A stretch of 64,000 nt of DNA, taken from Geojedonia sp051814705. GTDB lineage: Bacteria; Bacteroidota; Bacteroidia; Flavobacteriales; Flavobacteriaceae. The position numbers and the translations under genes are program-made. Numbering within the stretch: the first letter of the stretch is position 1; each line of letters opens with the position of its first letter. The notes beneath the pieces are model-generated. The model worked only from the letters and a program-made list of their open reading frames with translations, had not been told where the DNA came from and made no database searches. Positions 52,515-62,490 of this stretch are shown piece by piece. Location of the stretch: NCBI GenBank assembly GCA_051814705.1, contig JBPWQW010000001.1:1488001-1552000 (forward strand). Direction: 5' to 3'.

Positions 52515-54143
52515 TTAATATCCAGGATTTTGATTGAATTCCTCTTTGTTAGTAATACGATCTATCATATTACTTGGAATTGGCCTCAAAAGGTGTTTTT
52601 GTTGAATATTGGGTCTACCAAGTACATTATGTAATTGTACGCGTTCAATTAGCTTTCCTGTTCTTTTTAAATCTGACCAACGCAATCTCTCACCACCCAA
52701 TTCCAGTGCTCTTTCTTCTAATATAAAATCTAGAGTTATTTGGTTGGCTGCGACTTCCATATTAGCTTCACGTCCATCCCATGCTGCACGACGTCTAACC
52801 ACATTAATGTAATCTACAGCAGTAGGATCACCTTCCTTCATTAGCGCTTCAGCAGCTATAAGATACATTTCTGCTAGCCTGATTTCTATAACATTTTTTG
52901 TACCCACCCCACTATTTATGGATGGTCTTAAAGGATCTTTGTATTTTCTCATTTGTGGAAATAATTCACGAGATCCGGTTGGATTTTCTCCGTCATAAAG
53001 ATTGTTTATGTCGAATACACCATATTTCAGCTCTTTTTCTGCTTGAATGTCTGCAGGGATATCCCATGGAACATAAATAAAAGCGGTATCGCCAACTTTC
53101 ATGTTAGGTTTAAGAGTAGCTTCATTATTTGCTATCCAAGCCGTTTTCCAAGATTTAGCAAATCGTGAATCATTATCTCTATTGGATGCTAATAAATCAC
53201 AATAATATCGACTTGCAACAAAACGTGGCCAAGGTCTATCATTTTCCAATGCCCTTTTCATACCAGGTTGTAAATCATATCTAGGCGTAAAATATAAGAA
53301 GTAAGCATTTCCGCTACCATTTAATCGTTCATCTTGTGAAAATTGAATAGACCAAATAACTTCAGAATTAACTCTATTATCTACATCCCATAAGCGAGCG
53401 TAATCGTCTAACAAAGCATAATCGTGGTCATTAATCACTTTTTTAGCATAAGTTGCGGCTTTATCGTTTTGCCCAAGAGTAAGATATATTCTTGCCAACA
53501 AAGCTTGAGCAGCACCCTTAGTCGCGCGTCCAAATTCAGATTGAGTTGCAGGCAGGTTTTGTTCTGCAAACAAAAGGTCTTTAACAATTTGATTATACAC
53601 TTCTGCTTCTGGTGTACGAGTTGCGGTAGTTTGAACTTCAGTAACTTCTTCTACTATTAAAGGCAAGTCCCCAAAATGCACAACTAAAATATGGTAATAC
53701 CAGGCTCTAAGAAAGTAAGATTCTGCGACTTTTTTATTCACTACACTTTCGGTCACACCTTCTACGTCTGGTGCTCGTGAAATAGCAGTATTACAAGTCG
53801 CTATTCCTTGGTAGAATGGAGCCCATAAATTCCATAAAACTGGATTTGCAGGTTGTATTCCTGAGTTATACGCATTGAATTCAATAAACGTACCATCTGA
53901 TCCATTGGTCCATAAATCTGTTCCAAAAAAGACTAATGGGGCAAAGTTGTTTCCACCTGCAAACAATGTCCTTGCGAAGACATAGTTAGAGTTCACCAAA
54001 TCATTAAACCCTACTTCAGTTTTGAAATATGAGTTAATGGGTGGGGACACAATTTTTTCTTCTATTAAATGGTCTTTTGAGCAACCATAGATTAATAATG
54101 AGAAGAAACAAATTCTTGCTATATTATAAAATAAATTTTTCAT
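52515..54143 (-). CDS. SusD/RagB family outer-membrane lipoprotein
   Basis: Protein of 542 residues; the lipobox is LLIYGC (Cys21). TPR-like repeats fill the N-terminal half (NKKVAESYFLRAWYYHILVVHFGDLPLI, AAQALLARIYLTLGQNDKAATYAKKVI) and the C-terminus has EIRLAEMYLIAAEALMKEGD, VRRRAAW and RALELGGERLRWSDLKRTGKL, typical of RagB/SusD. It sits on the cell surface as the substrate-binding lid of the SusC channel, here 12 bases upstream. Confidence 0.95.
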   Translation of the reverse strand: MKNLFYNIARICFFSLLIYGCSKDHLIEEKIVSPPINSYFKTEVGFNDLVNSNYVFARTLFAGGNNFAPLVFFGTDLWTNGSDGTFIEFNAYNSGIQPANPVLWNLWAPFYQGIATCNTAISRAPDVEGVTESVVNKKVAESYFLRAWYYHILVVHFGDLPLIVEEVTEVQTTATRTPEAEVYNQIVKDLLFAEQNLPATQSEFGRATKGAAQALLARIYLTLGQNDKAATYAKKVINDHDYALLDDYARLWDVDNRVNSEVIWSIQFSQDERLNGSGNAYFLYFTPRYDLQPGMKRALENDRPWPRFVASRYYCDLLASNRDNDSRFAKSWKTAWIANNEATLKPNMKVGDTAFIYVPWDIPADIQAEKELKYGVFDINNLYDGENPTGSRELFPQMRKYKDPLRPSINSGVGTKNVIEIRLAEMYLIAAEALMKEGDPTAVDYINVVRRRAAWDGREANMEVAANQITLDFILEERALELGGERLRWSDLKRTGKLIERVQLHNVLGRPNIQQKHLLRPIPSNMIDRITNKEEFNQNPGY

Positions 54144-54155
54144 GTTTTAAATTTT

Positions 54156-57100
54156 TTAAAATTGAAGGTTAACGCCTAAAATGACTGTTCTTGTGGCTGG
54201 ATAAGGATCAATAACCCTTGAACCGCCTCCAACTGGGGCTATTCCGGATAAATCTGCTTTCATATTGAATTTACTCATTTCAGACTTTGTCCAATACGCT
54301 AGATTTTCACCAGACATATATACTCTCAAACTGGTAAAAGGCAATTTATTGATAACAGTTTCTGGTAATTGATATCCCACTGATACTTGACGTAGACTTA
54401 TAAGGCTAGCATCTCTATATCTTAATGTAGTACCGTACAGGCCTCCATTTTCGTATAACTGGTTGGGTCGTGGATAATCATTTGTTGGATTTGATGGTGT
54501 CCAATAATCAAACACTATTTTGTTATAACGCTTTTTAGAGAAAGGCTCGAACGCACTTACATTGGACATACCCCCCCAACGAACAAATGTTTGGAATGAA
54601 AAATCAAAATTTTTAAATTTAAAACTATTCGTAATATTACCGACAAAATCTGGTTGGGTACTCCCTAGAATCATTCGGTCATCATCAGTTATAGCACCAT
54701 CTTTATTAACATCCAATACTTTTATTTGACCAGGCTCTTCTCCATAACTAGCGGCTTCAGCTCTCTCGCTTTCTTGCCAGATACCAATTTTTTTATAATC
54801 ATAAAAGACCTCGATGGGTTGACCTATAAACCACCTGTTCCCTACATCATCAACTTTACCATTATATAATTCAGAAATTTTAGTCCGGTTTTGGAAATAA
54901 GTCAAATCAGTATTCCAACTAAAGTTTTCTCCTTTTACATTAACGGAACTTAAGGCTAATTCAAATCCTTTATTTTTAGTTTGCCCAACGTTTTGAAGCA
55001 CTTGATCAAATCCTGATGTTATAGGAAGTTTACGGAACATTAACAAGTCATATGTGTTGGTAGTGTAGAAGTCCATATTACCATTAATTCTTCCTTTGAA
55101 TAATCTAAAATCAATACCAAAGTTGGTTACAGCGGTAGTTTCCCATTTGAGGTTTAAGTTTTCAAGATCAATGGGATAATATCCAAATCCAGGAGCCTCA
55201 TTCCACGAATAGGAACTTCTAGCAACACCACCTTGGGTTTGATATGGATTAATCGCTTGGTTACCAGTAGCTCCGTAACTTATTCTTACCTTAAGATCGC
55301 TTAACCAATTATTCGTGCTTTCCATAAACTTTTCACTACTTAATCTATAAGCAAAGGCGGCAGAAGGAAAATACCCCCATTTATGATTAGGTGAAAATTG
55401 AGACGCACCATCAGCCCTTAAAGATAAGGTTAATAGGTATTTACTATCATAACCATAAAATATACGGCCTGCATAAGACAATAAATTTGTTTCTATTAAA
55501 TCTGAATTCACAGCACTCACCAAAGTTGCACTACCTAAGTTATGGTATCGCGATTGTTCATATGGCAAATCACTAACACCTACACCACTTGTTTCAATTC
55601 TTGTAGATTGCATGCCTTGAATAGCGGTTAATGTCAGTTGATGTTTTTCTTTAAAAGTTTTATTGAAAGTAAGGATGCTTTCATATAATAAAAGATTATC
55701 AACTGAATTTCCAATACTTGCTGTAGGTGTTCCTAAATTTATTGCCAAAGAATAAAAACCAGCAAACTCTTTTACAGTTCTCAACTTAAAGTTTGTTCCA
55801 ACATTGAGTCTGTATGTTAATTCAGGTGTAATTTTAGCTTCACCAAATACGTTTATTAGAGCGCCCCAACTTTTATTGTCTCTAGTATAAGAGTCCCAAA
55901 TAAAATCTGCCATAGGATTCAATAGTAACCCATCTGAAGTCACTGTAAATCTTGGTGTTCCATCGTCTTCATACATTTTTCCAAGCGGGCTAGATTGAAA
56001 GGCTTGAAATAAAGCAGCACTGGATTTTCTTTGGCCAAAAGAATGGTTTAGAAAAATCGAAGCTCCCCCAGAGAAGATTGGTGAGAAAGTAAAATCTAAA
56101 TTGGTTCTTAAACTGTATCTGTCATAAGATTCCCCTGGAATAATGCCTTCGTTATTAAAGAAACTCCCTGAAAAGACGTATTTAACGTTTTCTGAACCTC
56201 CATTAATTGTTAATTGATGCTTTTGTTGAGAGCCCGTTCTATACAATAAGTCTTGATAATTTAATCCTTGACCACCTCTATTTATAGCTTGAAGCTCAAT
56301 TTCGTCAAAAATTACTTTATCAAATTCGGGATCAGTTCCACCTTCAGGGTAACTACCTATGGTTCTATAGGCCTCTCTTCCAATCTCAGCATATTGTTCT
56401 GCATTGGCATACGGAATTGTACCATATGTAGACACAGGACCGGCATAGCTTTCAAATATAAATTTTGGCTTACCAGTCTCACCTCTTTTTGTTGTGATTA
56501 TAATAACGCCATTGGCACCTCTAGCTCCATAAATAGCTGTGGAAGATGCATCTTTTAATACGTCAACACTTTCTATGTCATACGGATTAATATCCGTTAG
56601 AGTACCATAATAAGGTGAGCCGTCCAATATAATAAGAGGGTCATTTGAAGCTGTAAATGAACGCTGACCTCGAAGCTGTAATTGATTACTGGCACCTGGG
56701 CCAGTTCCTGAAGAAACGATATCTAAACCAGGAATGAGACCTACTAAGCCTCCATCTATTGACGTCATAGGCGCATCATTAAGATCATCACTTGATATGG
56801 AAGCTACTGAACCCGTAACATCCTTACGTTTTTGTGCTCCATAACCAATCAAAACTACGGCATCTAATTCTTGTGCATCTTCTTCTAGAATGATATTTAT
56901 TGTAGTTGAATTCCCAACTTGGACCTCTTGAGACCTAAACCCCATATAACTATAAGTTAAAATTGCGTCAGACCCAGAAATTGTTATGGTGTAATTACCG
57001 TCAAAATCTGAAGCTACACCATTATTAGTTCCCTTTTCAATAATAGATACACCTGGCAAGGAAAGCCCCTTGTCATCAGTAATGTTTCCGGATACTGCCT

Positions 57101-57530
57101 GTTGTACATTATTTAAACTAGTGCGAATGAGATTGTTGGATTGTTTGTTCCGCTGAAGATCTTTTGTTTTTCGCTTTAAAATAATTTGGTTTTTCTTAAT
57201 AATATACTCTATATCAGTATTTTTAAACAACATCGATAAAACTTCTGAAATAGGAGTGTCTTTTACCTTTATTGTAACCAATATTGAAGAGTCTATTTTT
57301 TGATCATTTAACAAAAACTTGAAATTAGTAAGAGCTTCAATTTTTTCAAAAACTGTACGCATCTCTACATTCTCAAAATTTAAGTTTATATTGCTTTTCT
57401 GTGAATTCACATTCACATTTGCATGTGCAGTTAATAAAGAAAGCGTTAAGAAAAATAATGTTAGTTTCATTTTCAAAACGTTTTTTTTCGATATTGACCT
57501 TATTAATCTATATCTGTCATTTTTTTTCAT
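54156..57530 (-). CDS. SusC/RagA family TonB-dependent transporter with STN domain
   Basis: Protein of 1124 residues. The start may be 57530 or Met21 (57470), the latter opening a clean signal peptide (MKLTLFFLTLSLLTAHA). In order: STN secretin/TonB N-terminal domain (about 48-115), carboxypeptidase-like repeat (about 140-220, GNITDDKGLSLPGVSI), plug (about 225-340, LRGQRSFTASNDPLIILDG) and beta-barrel. The STN domain links the transporter to anti-sigma FecR, as seen in FecA-type signalling. It is followed 12 bases later by SusD. Confidence 0.95.
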   Translation of the reverse strand: MKKNDRYRLIRSISKKNVLKMKLTLFFLTLSLLTAHANVNVNSQKSNINLNFENVEMRTVFEKIEALTNFKFLLNDQKIDSSILVTIKVKDTPISEVLSMLFKNTDIEYIIKKNQIILKRKTKDLQRNKQSNNLIRTSLNNVQQAVSGNITDDKGLSLPGVSIIEKGTNNGVASDFDGNYTITISGSDAILTYSYMGFRSQEVQVGNSTTINIILEEDAQELDAVVLIGYGAQKRKDVTGSVASISSDDLNDAPMTSIDGGLVGLIPGLDIVSSGTGPGASNQLQLRGQRSFTASNDPLIILDGSPYYGTLTDINPYDIESVDVLKDASSTAIYGARGANGVIIITTKRGETGKPKFIFESYAGPVSTYGTIPYANAEQYAEIGREAYRTIGSYPEGGTDPEFDKVIFDEIELQAINRGGQGLNYQDLLYRTGSQQKHQLTINGGSENVKYVFSGSFFNNEGIIPGESYDRYSLRTNLDFTFSPIFSGGASIFLNHSFGQRKSSAALFQAFQSSPLGKMYEDDGTPRFTVTSDGLLLNPMADFIWDSYTRDNKSWGALINVFGEAKITPELTYRLNVGTNFKLRTVKEFAGFYSLAINLGTPTASIGNSVDNLLLYESILTFNKTFKEKHQLTLTAIQGMQSTRIETSGVGVSDLPYEQSRYHNLGSATLVSAVNSDLIETNLLSYAGRIFYGYDSKYLLTLSLRADGASQFSPNHKWGYFPSAAFAYRLSSEKFMESTNNWLSDLKVRISYGATGNQAINPYQTQGGVARSSYSWNEAPGFGYYPIDLENLNLKWETTAVTNFGIDFRLFKGRINGNMDFYTTNTYDLLMFRKLPITSGFDQVLQNVGQTKNKGFELALSSVNVKGENFSWNTDLTYFQNRTKISELYNGKVDDVGNRWFIGQPIEVFYDYKKIGIWQESERAEAASYGEEPGQIKVLDVNKDGAITDDDRMILGSTQPDFVGNITNSFKFKNFDFSFQTFVRWGGMSNVSAFEPFSKKRYNKIVFDYWTPSNPTNDYPRPNQLYENGGLYGTTLRYRDASLISLRQVSVGYQLPETVINKLPFTSLRVYMSGENLAYWTKSEMSKFNMKADLSGIAPVGGGSRVIDPYPATRTVILGVNLQF

Positions 57531-57656
57531 AATTTTGTAGTGATATTTAGTTGTTTAGTTAATTTTTAGCTAATCATTTAATATTTGGGGGATGTGTTAG
57601 TGCACTTTCCCCTTTTTTATTGGCTATTTTTAATTATTTTTTTCTATCCATAGGCT

Positions 57657-58841
57657 TTATATTTTATGGTTTTTTATAGGTTGACTAATTACGATCTCTC
57701 TTCCATTAATTTCATAATTAAATGGTGTTGACTCTTTAAAAGAATCTAAGGCATCAATAATACTTTCTTTATCAAACGTGGCAGTAAACATTTGCAAGTC
57801 AAGTTCCTTAAAGTTGTTTTTGATTGAAACATTAAAATGTCTTTCTAGTTTTATAATGATATCTTTAAATAGTGTTTTTCTAAAAATCAATTTCCCATCA
57901 ACCCAGCTTATATAAATTTCGGTATCTACTTTTTCGATGCCCACTTTACCTTTAGTATCCCAAGCTGCTTTAAACCCGGGTTCAAGTAGGGTTGATTGTT
58001 TTTCTTTAAATAAATGGTCACTGGAATAAAGACTCACAGACCCTTCCACTAAAACTGTATTTATTTTTAAATCTTCTTTATAGGCAGAAATATTAAATTT
58101 TGTTCCCAATACTCTAACATTTAAGTTTCCACTAGACACAATAAAAGGGTTTTCTTTGTCTTTACTTACTTCAAAGAAAGCTTCGCCAGACAAAAAGACC
58201 TTTCTATTTTTTCCATTTATGAATTTTACTGGATACTTTATTGATGTACCCGCATTAAGGTGCACTATTGAGCTATCAGATAAAATAATTTTAAATCTTT
58301 TACCATATGGAACATTTAAAGTATTATAAGCTATGTCTTTGGCTTTAGTTACATTTGAATAGTCAAGTACATTGTTGTCTTGGTTTGTAATTATATGGTT
58401 GCCATTAGCATCGATGATGGTTTGTGGTTGTGTTAGAGAAATTTCTTTTATAGATCCATCACTCAATTGAAGTGTTATAGAATTCGTATTGAAATGAGTT
58501 GAATTGTGTGCATTGAAAGAAGTTTGTGTCCAATAATAACCATAACCTAAACCTAAAACTCCTATAAACATGGCTGCGTATTTAAGCATGGCTCTAGAAA
58601 ACCATACTTTTTTAACTTTTGCATTCGAAACTGTAGATTTATTTAAGACCTTGGACCAAGCTTTTTCGGAATTTAGTGTTAGTAATACTGAAATATCATA
58701 TCCATTTTCTTTCATTTCTTTAAGTCGAGAGAAAATTACTTTATTCCTTTTAGTAGAATGGTACCATTCCAAAAAAAGTAATTCTTCTTTTTCAGAAGTA
58801 TTCCCTGAGAGCTTTTTAAATATAATCTTACCTAATTTCAT
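57657..58841 (-). CDS. FecR-family anti-sigma factor
   Basis: Protein of 394 residues. A cytoplasmic N-terminus (about 1-85), one membrane segment near 88-106 (YAAMFIGVLGLGYGYYW), a FecR domain (about 175-265: VPYGKRFKIILSDSSIVHLNAGTSIKYP, GEAFFEVSKDKENPFIV, VLGTKFNISAYKED) and a C-terminal DUF4974 domain (about 315-385) fit the Bacteroidota form. It holds the sigma factor inactive and senses the STN domain of SusC. Between the sigma gene and susC. Confidence 0.93.
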   Translation of the reverse strand: MKLGKIIFKKLSGNTSEKEELLFLEWYHSTKRNKVIFSRLKEMKENGYDISVLLTLNSEKAWSKVLNKSTVSNAKVKKVWFSRAMLKYAAMFIGVLGLGYGYYWTQTSFNAHNSTHFNTNSITLQLSDGSIKEISLTQPQTIIDANGNHIITNQDNNVLDYSNVTKAKDIAYNTLNVPYGKRFKIILSDSSIVHLNAGTSIKYPVKFINGKNRKVFLSGEAFFEVSKDKENPFIVSSGNLNVRVLGTKFNISAYKEDLKINTVLVEGSVSLYSSDHLFKEKQSTLLEPGFKAAWDTKGKVGIEKVDTEIYISWVDGKLIFRKTLFKDIIIKLERHFNVSIKNNFKELDLQMFTATFDKESIIDALDSFKESTPFNYEINGREIVISQPIKNHKI

Positions 58842-58919
58842 GATATTAAAAAAAAGGAATGTTAGCTTTTTAATGATAAGACTCTAAATATTTAAAAACG
58901 GGTAGTGTAAATTGTCAAT

Positions 58920-59465
58920 TTAACAAAGAAGAAGATCAAAAAAATCATTAAACCCAAAAAAACATACAGTTTGGTGCAGATTTTTTAAAGAAGTTCTTAA
59001 AAGTTTAAAAGATTTTTTTAAATGATACTTGATGGTATTAATGGAAACCCCCAATTTTTCTGCAGCGCTTTCGTATTTTAAATTTTCAAGTACACATAAA
59101 ACAAACACATTTTTAGTTTGTGGGGGCAAATCTTCTAATGCCTTTTGTACTTTTAAATTGAGCTCTTTATTAATGATCAAGTCTTCGTATGAAGATAAAG
59201 TGGTACTGTTTTCTTCGTTTAAAGAAATAATTTTACTTAATTTTTTTATTTTTTTTAAGCTATGATTTCTAACCATAGCATAAACATAACTTTTTAAGTT
59301 TAGGATTTCGTTTCTGTTTTCTAAGGTCAATATTTTTACAAATATATCCTGCACGACATCTTCAGCTTCATCCATGCTGTGCAAATATGTATATGAATAC
59401 AAGCATAGTTCTTCATAATGCTTTAAAAACAGATCCTTTATATTCTCATGTTTTATGTTTCCCAT
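58920..59465 (-). CDS. ECF sigma-70 factor
   Basis: Protein of 181 residues. Region 2 is KHYEELCLYSYTYLHSMDEAEDVVQDIFVKI and LNLKSYVYAMVRNHSLKKIKK; region 4 is LPPQTKNVFVLCVLENLKYESAAEKLGVSINTIKYHLKKSFKLLR. The last 20 residues (CFFGFNDFFDLLLC) are hydrophobic and not typical. It is likely controlled by the FecR protein and would switch on the susC-susD operon. First gene of the cluster. Confidence 0.93.
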   Translation of the reverse strand: MGNIKHENIKDLFLKHYEELCLYSYTYLHSMDEAEDVVQDIFVKILTLENRNEILNLKSYVYAMVRNHSLKKIKKLSKIISLNEENSTTLSSYEDLIINKELNLKVQKALEDLPPQTKNVFVLCVLENLKYESAAEKLGVSINTIKYHLKKSFKLLRTSLKNLHQTVCFFGFNDFFDLLLC

Positions 59466-60083
59466 TAATTAATTGAGTATTCACTATTTTAAATTTTAAG
59501 ATTTATCACATTATTTACCAATTATATAGCCAAGATACTTAAATATTATTTTTCACAAAAAAAATCTCTGATCATAACCCCTGTGTAGTTATTCCAACCA
59601 GTTTCTAACTGTATAGCAAGTTTTCTGAGGTATCTTCTAACTCAGATTTTACTTTTGATGGATCAAATTTTGTAAACATACTATATTAATAACAGTTAAA
59701 TTAGTAGTTCAGTTTTTTAATGTGTTTTAAAGTTTACTTAATGGGTCTTAGTAAACCCAAACGCATCAACACCTCCAACCAAATCAACAATTCAGGAGTC
59801 TCTGGAAAATTCGTTATTAACACAAATGCTTAATAAGTTACGAAATTAAAGCTAGAAGTTAGCAACGTGTTAATCTTCACTACAATTTCAAATTACTATT
59901 TCCACAGTCTAAATTTTTGCTTTTAGGTTTCGAAAGTCTTCCATACTAATTACGCCTTAGCCCTTTTGAAGATCGTGTTCTAATAGCTTTCAACATATAC
60001 TAGCATAATAATCAATCTATTTGCTTTTTAGGTTAGAATGGATCTTGTAATAAACCCTATATTAGCGTATAAAACCTTCTGCT
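59466..60083. other. 618-base gap between the ECF gene and FUSC gene
   Basis: No full gene is seen. Two short minus-strand frames look coding-like: 59734-59823 (from GTG; begins VLITNFPETPELLIWLE, ends LRPIK) and 59605-59679 (from ATG, 24 residues, begins MFTKFDPSKVKSELEDTSEN). They may be remnants of a decayed gene or chance frames. The gap must also contain the promoter of the sigma gene, which could not be placed with confidence. Confidence 0.4.
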
Positions 60084-62309
60084 TTGAGTACTGTATCCCA
60101 TTTTATTTCCGACAATTTTAAGGAACTACAACAGTTCTTGAAAAGCACTAGTTTTTCAAGAGCCATCCTAGTCGGAATTGCGATTACCTTACCCATAGTG
60201 TTGGGCATTCAACTTGGGTATTTTGAAATTGGACTGGCACTTGGCTTCGGTGCTTTTTGGAGTTCGCCCAGCGACGTCAGTGGTAGTTTCCGACATAAGA
60301 AAATAGGCATTCTTATTTCTGCGGCATTGGTTATGATCGTCAGTTTTATTGGAGGTTATCTGCATTACGAAACGTGGCTCTCCCTTCCCGTTTTGGGTTT
60401 TCTAGCCTTTGGTATAGCCTTTATTTCGGTCTATGGCTTTCGTGCCTCGCTAATCAGTTTTTCAGGTCTTTTGGCCTTAGTACTGAGTTTTGCTCACGAT
60501 TCAGAAGAACTGGAAATCTATCAATATGCTGTGCTGATCGGTATAGGCGGACTTTGGTATTTGCTCTTGGTCAGGATTTGGCATAGAATCAATCCGAAGG
60601 CAGAGACTGAGGAATATTTGTCTGAAACCTATAGGCTTACGGCTGAATTTATAGAAACACGGGGAAAATTGGTCGGCCCACATAAAGACCGTGAAAAATT
60701 ACAGTCCAAACTACTAAAGCTGCAAAGTGAGCTTACCGAGAACCATAAGACTTTGAGGGAGATTTTGATTCTTTCGAGAAAAACATCTGGTATGTCAAAT
60801 TATCAGGATAAACGTCTGTTGGTATTTGTGCAATTAGTAGAAATGATGGAAACGGCTATCGCCAATCCCGTAAACTATGACCGAATGGATATACTCTTTA
60901 ATGACCACCCTCAGTACATTAAAGTATTCCAGAAACTGATTTTCAAAATGTCGCACCAATTGGAGATGATTTCCGAAGCAGGAAACAACAAAAACAAACT
61001 TCCCAATAACGATAATCTAAGGCTTTGTTTTGAAGATGTAAGACTTGAAATAGCCTTGCTACGTAAAACCCTGAATTACGAGGAATACTTGATGCTTCAA
61101 AATTTGCTGGAGTATCAAGAAAAACAATTTAAAAAACTAAAGCGAATAAAATGGCTTCTAGGCGACCCAAATACTATGGAAATCGATTTTATCGACAGAA
61201 AAGTAGCGAAACTCTTTATAGCGCACCAAGATTACGACCCCCAGCTATTAGTAAGGAACTTTAGTTTTAAGTCCAGCATTTTTAGACATTCATTACGGCT
61301 GGCAGTTATTGTTATGATTGGTTATGCACTGGGCTCTCTTTTTCCATTTCAGAACCCATACTGGATTTTGTTGACCATAATCGTAATCATGCGGCCCAGT
61401 TACGGCCTCACAAAAAGCCGAGCAAAAGATCGTATGATTGGCACACTTATCGGTGGGGCCGTAGCTACTGGTGTGGTTTTCTTGATACAAAATCACTATG
61501 TGTACGGTGCCATGGGTGTGGCTTCTTTGGTCTTTGCACTTTCTCTAGTACAAAAAAATTCTAAGGCTTCGGCGGCTTTCATTACGTTGAGCGTGGTCTT
61601 TATCTATGCTATTCTGGAGCCTGATATCTTGGCTGTAATAAAATTCCGCATATTGGACACACTGGTTGGAGCAGGGCTATCTTACGTGGCTATGTTATGG
61701 CTATGGCCTACTTGGGAATTCGTTGAAATAAATGAAAGTATCGAAAAAAGTGTTCAAGCCAATAAGGAGTTCCTCCATGAAATTACCGAGTATTATCGCC
61801 AAAAAGGAACAATACCCACCTCTTATACTATAGCGCGTAAGGAGGCATTTTTGGAAACTTCTAATCTTAACTCAGCCTTTCAGCGCATGGCACAGGAACC
61901 CAGGTCAAAACAAAATGAAATGGATAAAAATTATGAACTGGTCGTCTTGAACCATAATTTTTTAGCGTCATTGGCTTCGTTAAGCACCTACATACAGCAC
62001 CATAAAACTACAGAAGCATCAGAACGGTTTAAAACTGCAACAGAAAAAATAGAGAAAAACATGGAGCGAGTACTTCAATGCCTAAAAAGCAAGAAATGCA
62101 ACGGCGCAGGGGCCTCTTCTGAAAATGATGTTCTTTTTGAGGAGCAGTTACCTACTTTCAAATCTTTGAAAATTAATAATATGGCTTCCAGTAGCAAACA
62201 AACCGTACGTGATCTTCAAGAGGCACATTTAGTTTGGGAACACTTGCAATGGCTGTTTTCCATAAGCAGTAAAATGCTCAAACTGACCGCATCTGTGATG
62301 CACAAATGA
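60084..62309 (+). CDS. FUSC-family (YccS-like) membrane protein
   Basis: Protein of 741 residues starting at TTG; a TAG 18 bases upstream in frame and the lack of any ATG up to residue 90 support this start. Six membrane segments lie at about 25-165, then a long soluble part (about 175-400), a second set at about 410-550 (LAVIVMIGYALGSLFP, YWILLTIIVIMRPSYGLTKSRAKDRMIGTLIGG), and a C-terminal helical domain. That double arrangement is typical of YccS/FUSC aromatic-acid-exporter-like proteins. The substrate is unknown. Confidence 0.9.
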   Translation: MSTVSHFISDNFKELQQFLKSTSFSRAILVGIAITLPIVLGIQLGYFEIGLALGFGAFWSSPSDVSGSFRHKKIGILISAALVMIVSFIGGYLHYETWLSLPVLGFLAFGIAFISVYGFRASLISFSGLLALVLSFAHDSEELEIYQYAVLIGIGGLWYLLLVRIWHRINPKAETEEYLSETYRLTAEFIETRGKLVGPHKDREKLQSKLLKLQSELTENHKTLREILILSRKTSGMSNYQDKRLLVFVQLVEMMETAIANPVNYDRMDILFNDHPQYIKVFQKLIFKMSHQLEMISEAGNNKNKLPNNDNLRLCFEDVRLEIALLRKTLNYEEYLMLQNLLEYQEKQFKKLKRIKWLLGDPNTMEIDFIDRKVAKLFIAHQDYDPQLLVRNFSFKSSIFRHSLRLAVIVMIGYALGSLFPFQNPYWILLTIIVIMRPSYGLTKSRAKDRMIGTLIGGAVATGVVFLIQNHYVYGAMGVASLVFALSLVQKNSKASAAFITLSVVFIYAILEPDILAVIKFRILDTLVGAGLSYVAMLWLWPTWEFVEINESIEKSVQANKEFLHEITEYYRQKGTIPTSYTIARKEAFLETSNLNSAFQRMAQEPRSKQNEMDKNYELVVLNHNFLASLASLSTYIQHHKTTEASERFKTATEKIEKNMERVLQCLKSKKCNGAGASSENDVLFEEQLPTFKSLKINNMASSSKQTVRDLQEAHLVWEHLQWLFSISSKMLKLTASVMHK

Positions 62310-62490
62310 GATCAATCAACTTTTATTTCTCGATTTTTCTAGGCTCTTCTGACGAGTTGGAGATTTCTGGCTTTAGACTTTTAAAATTATCTCTACAATT
62401 GAAATCTTCCATTTAAACATCTTCGTATTTATGATGAAAATAGACATAAGCTTAGTAAAGGTTATTTTAACTTGAATCTATTTCACTTTT

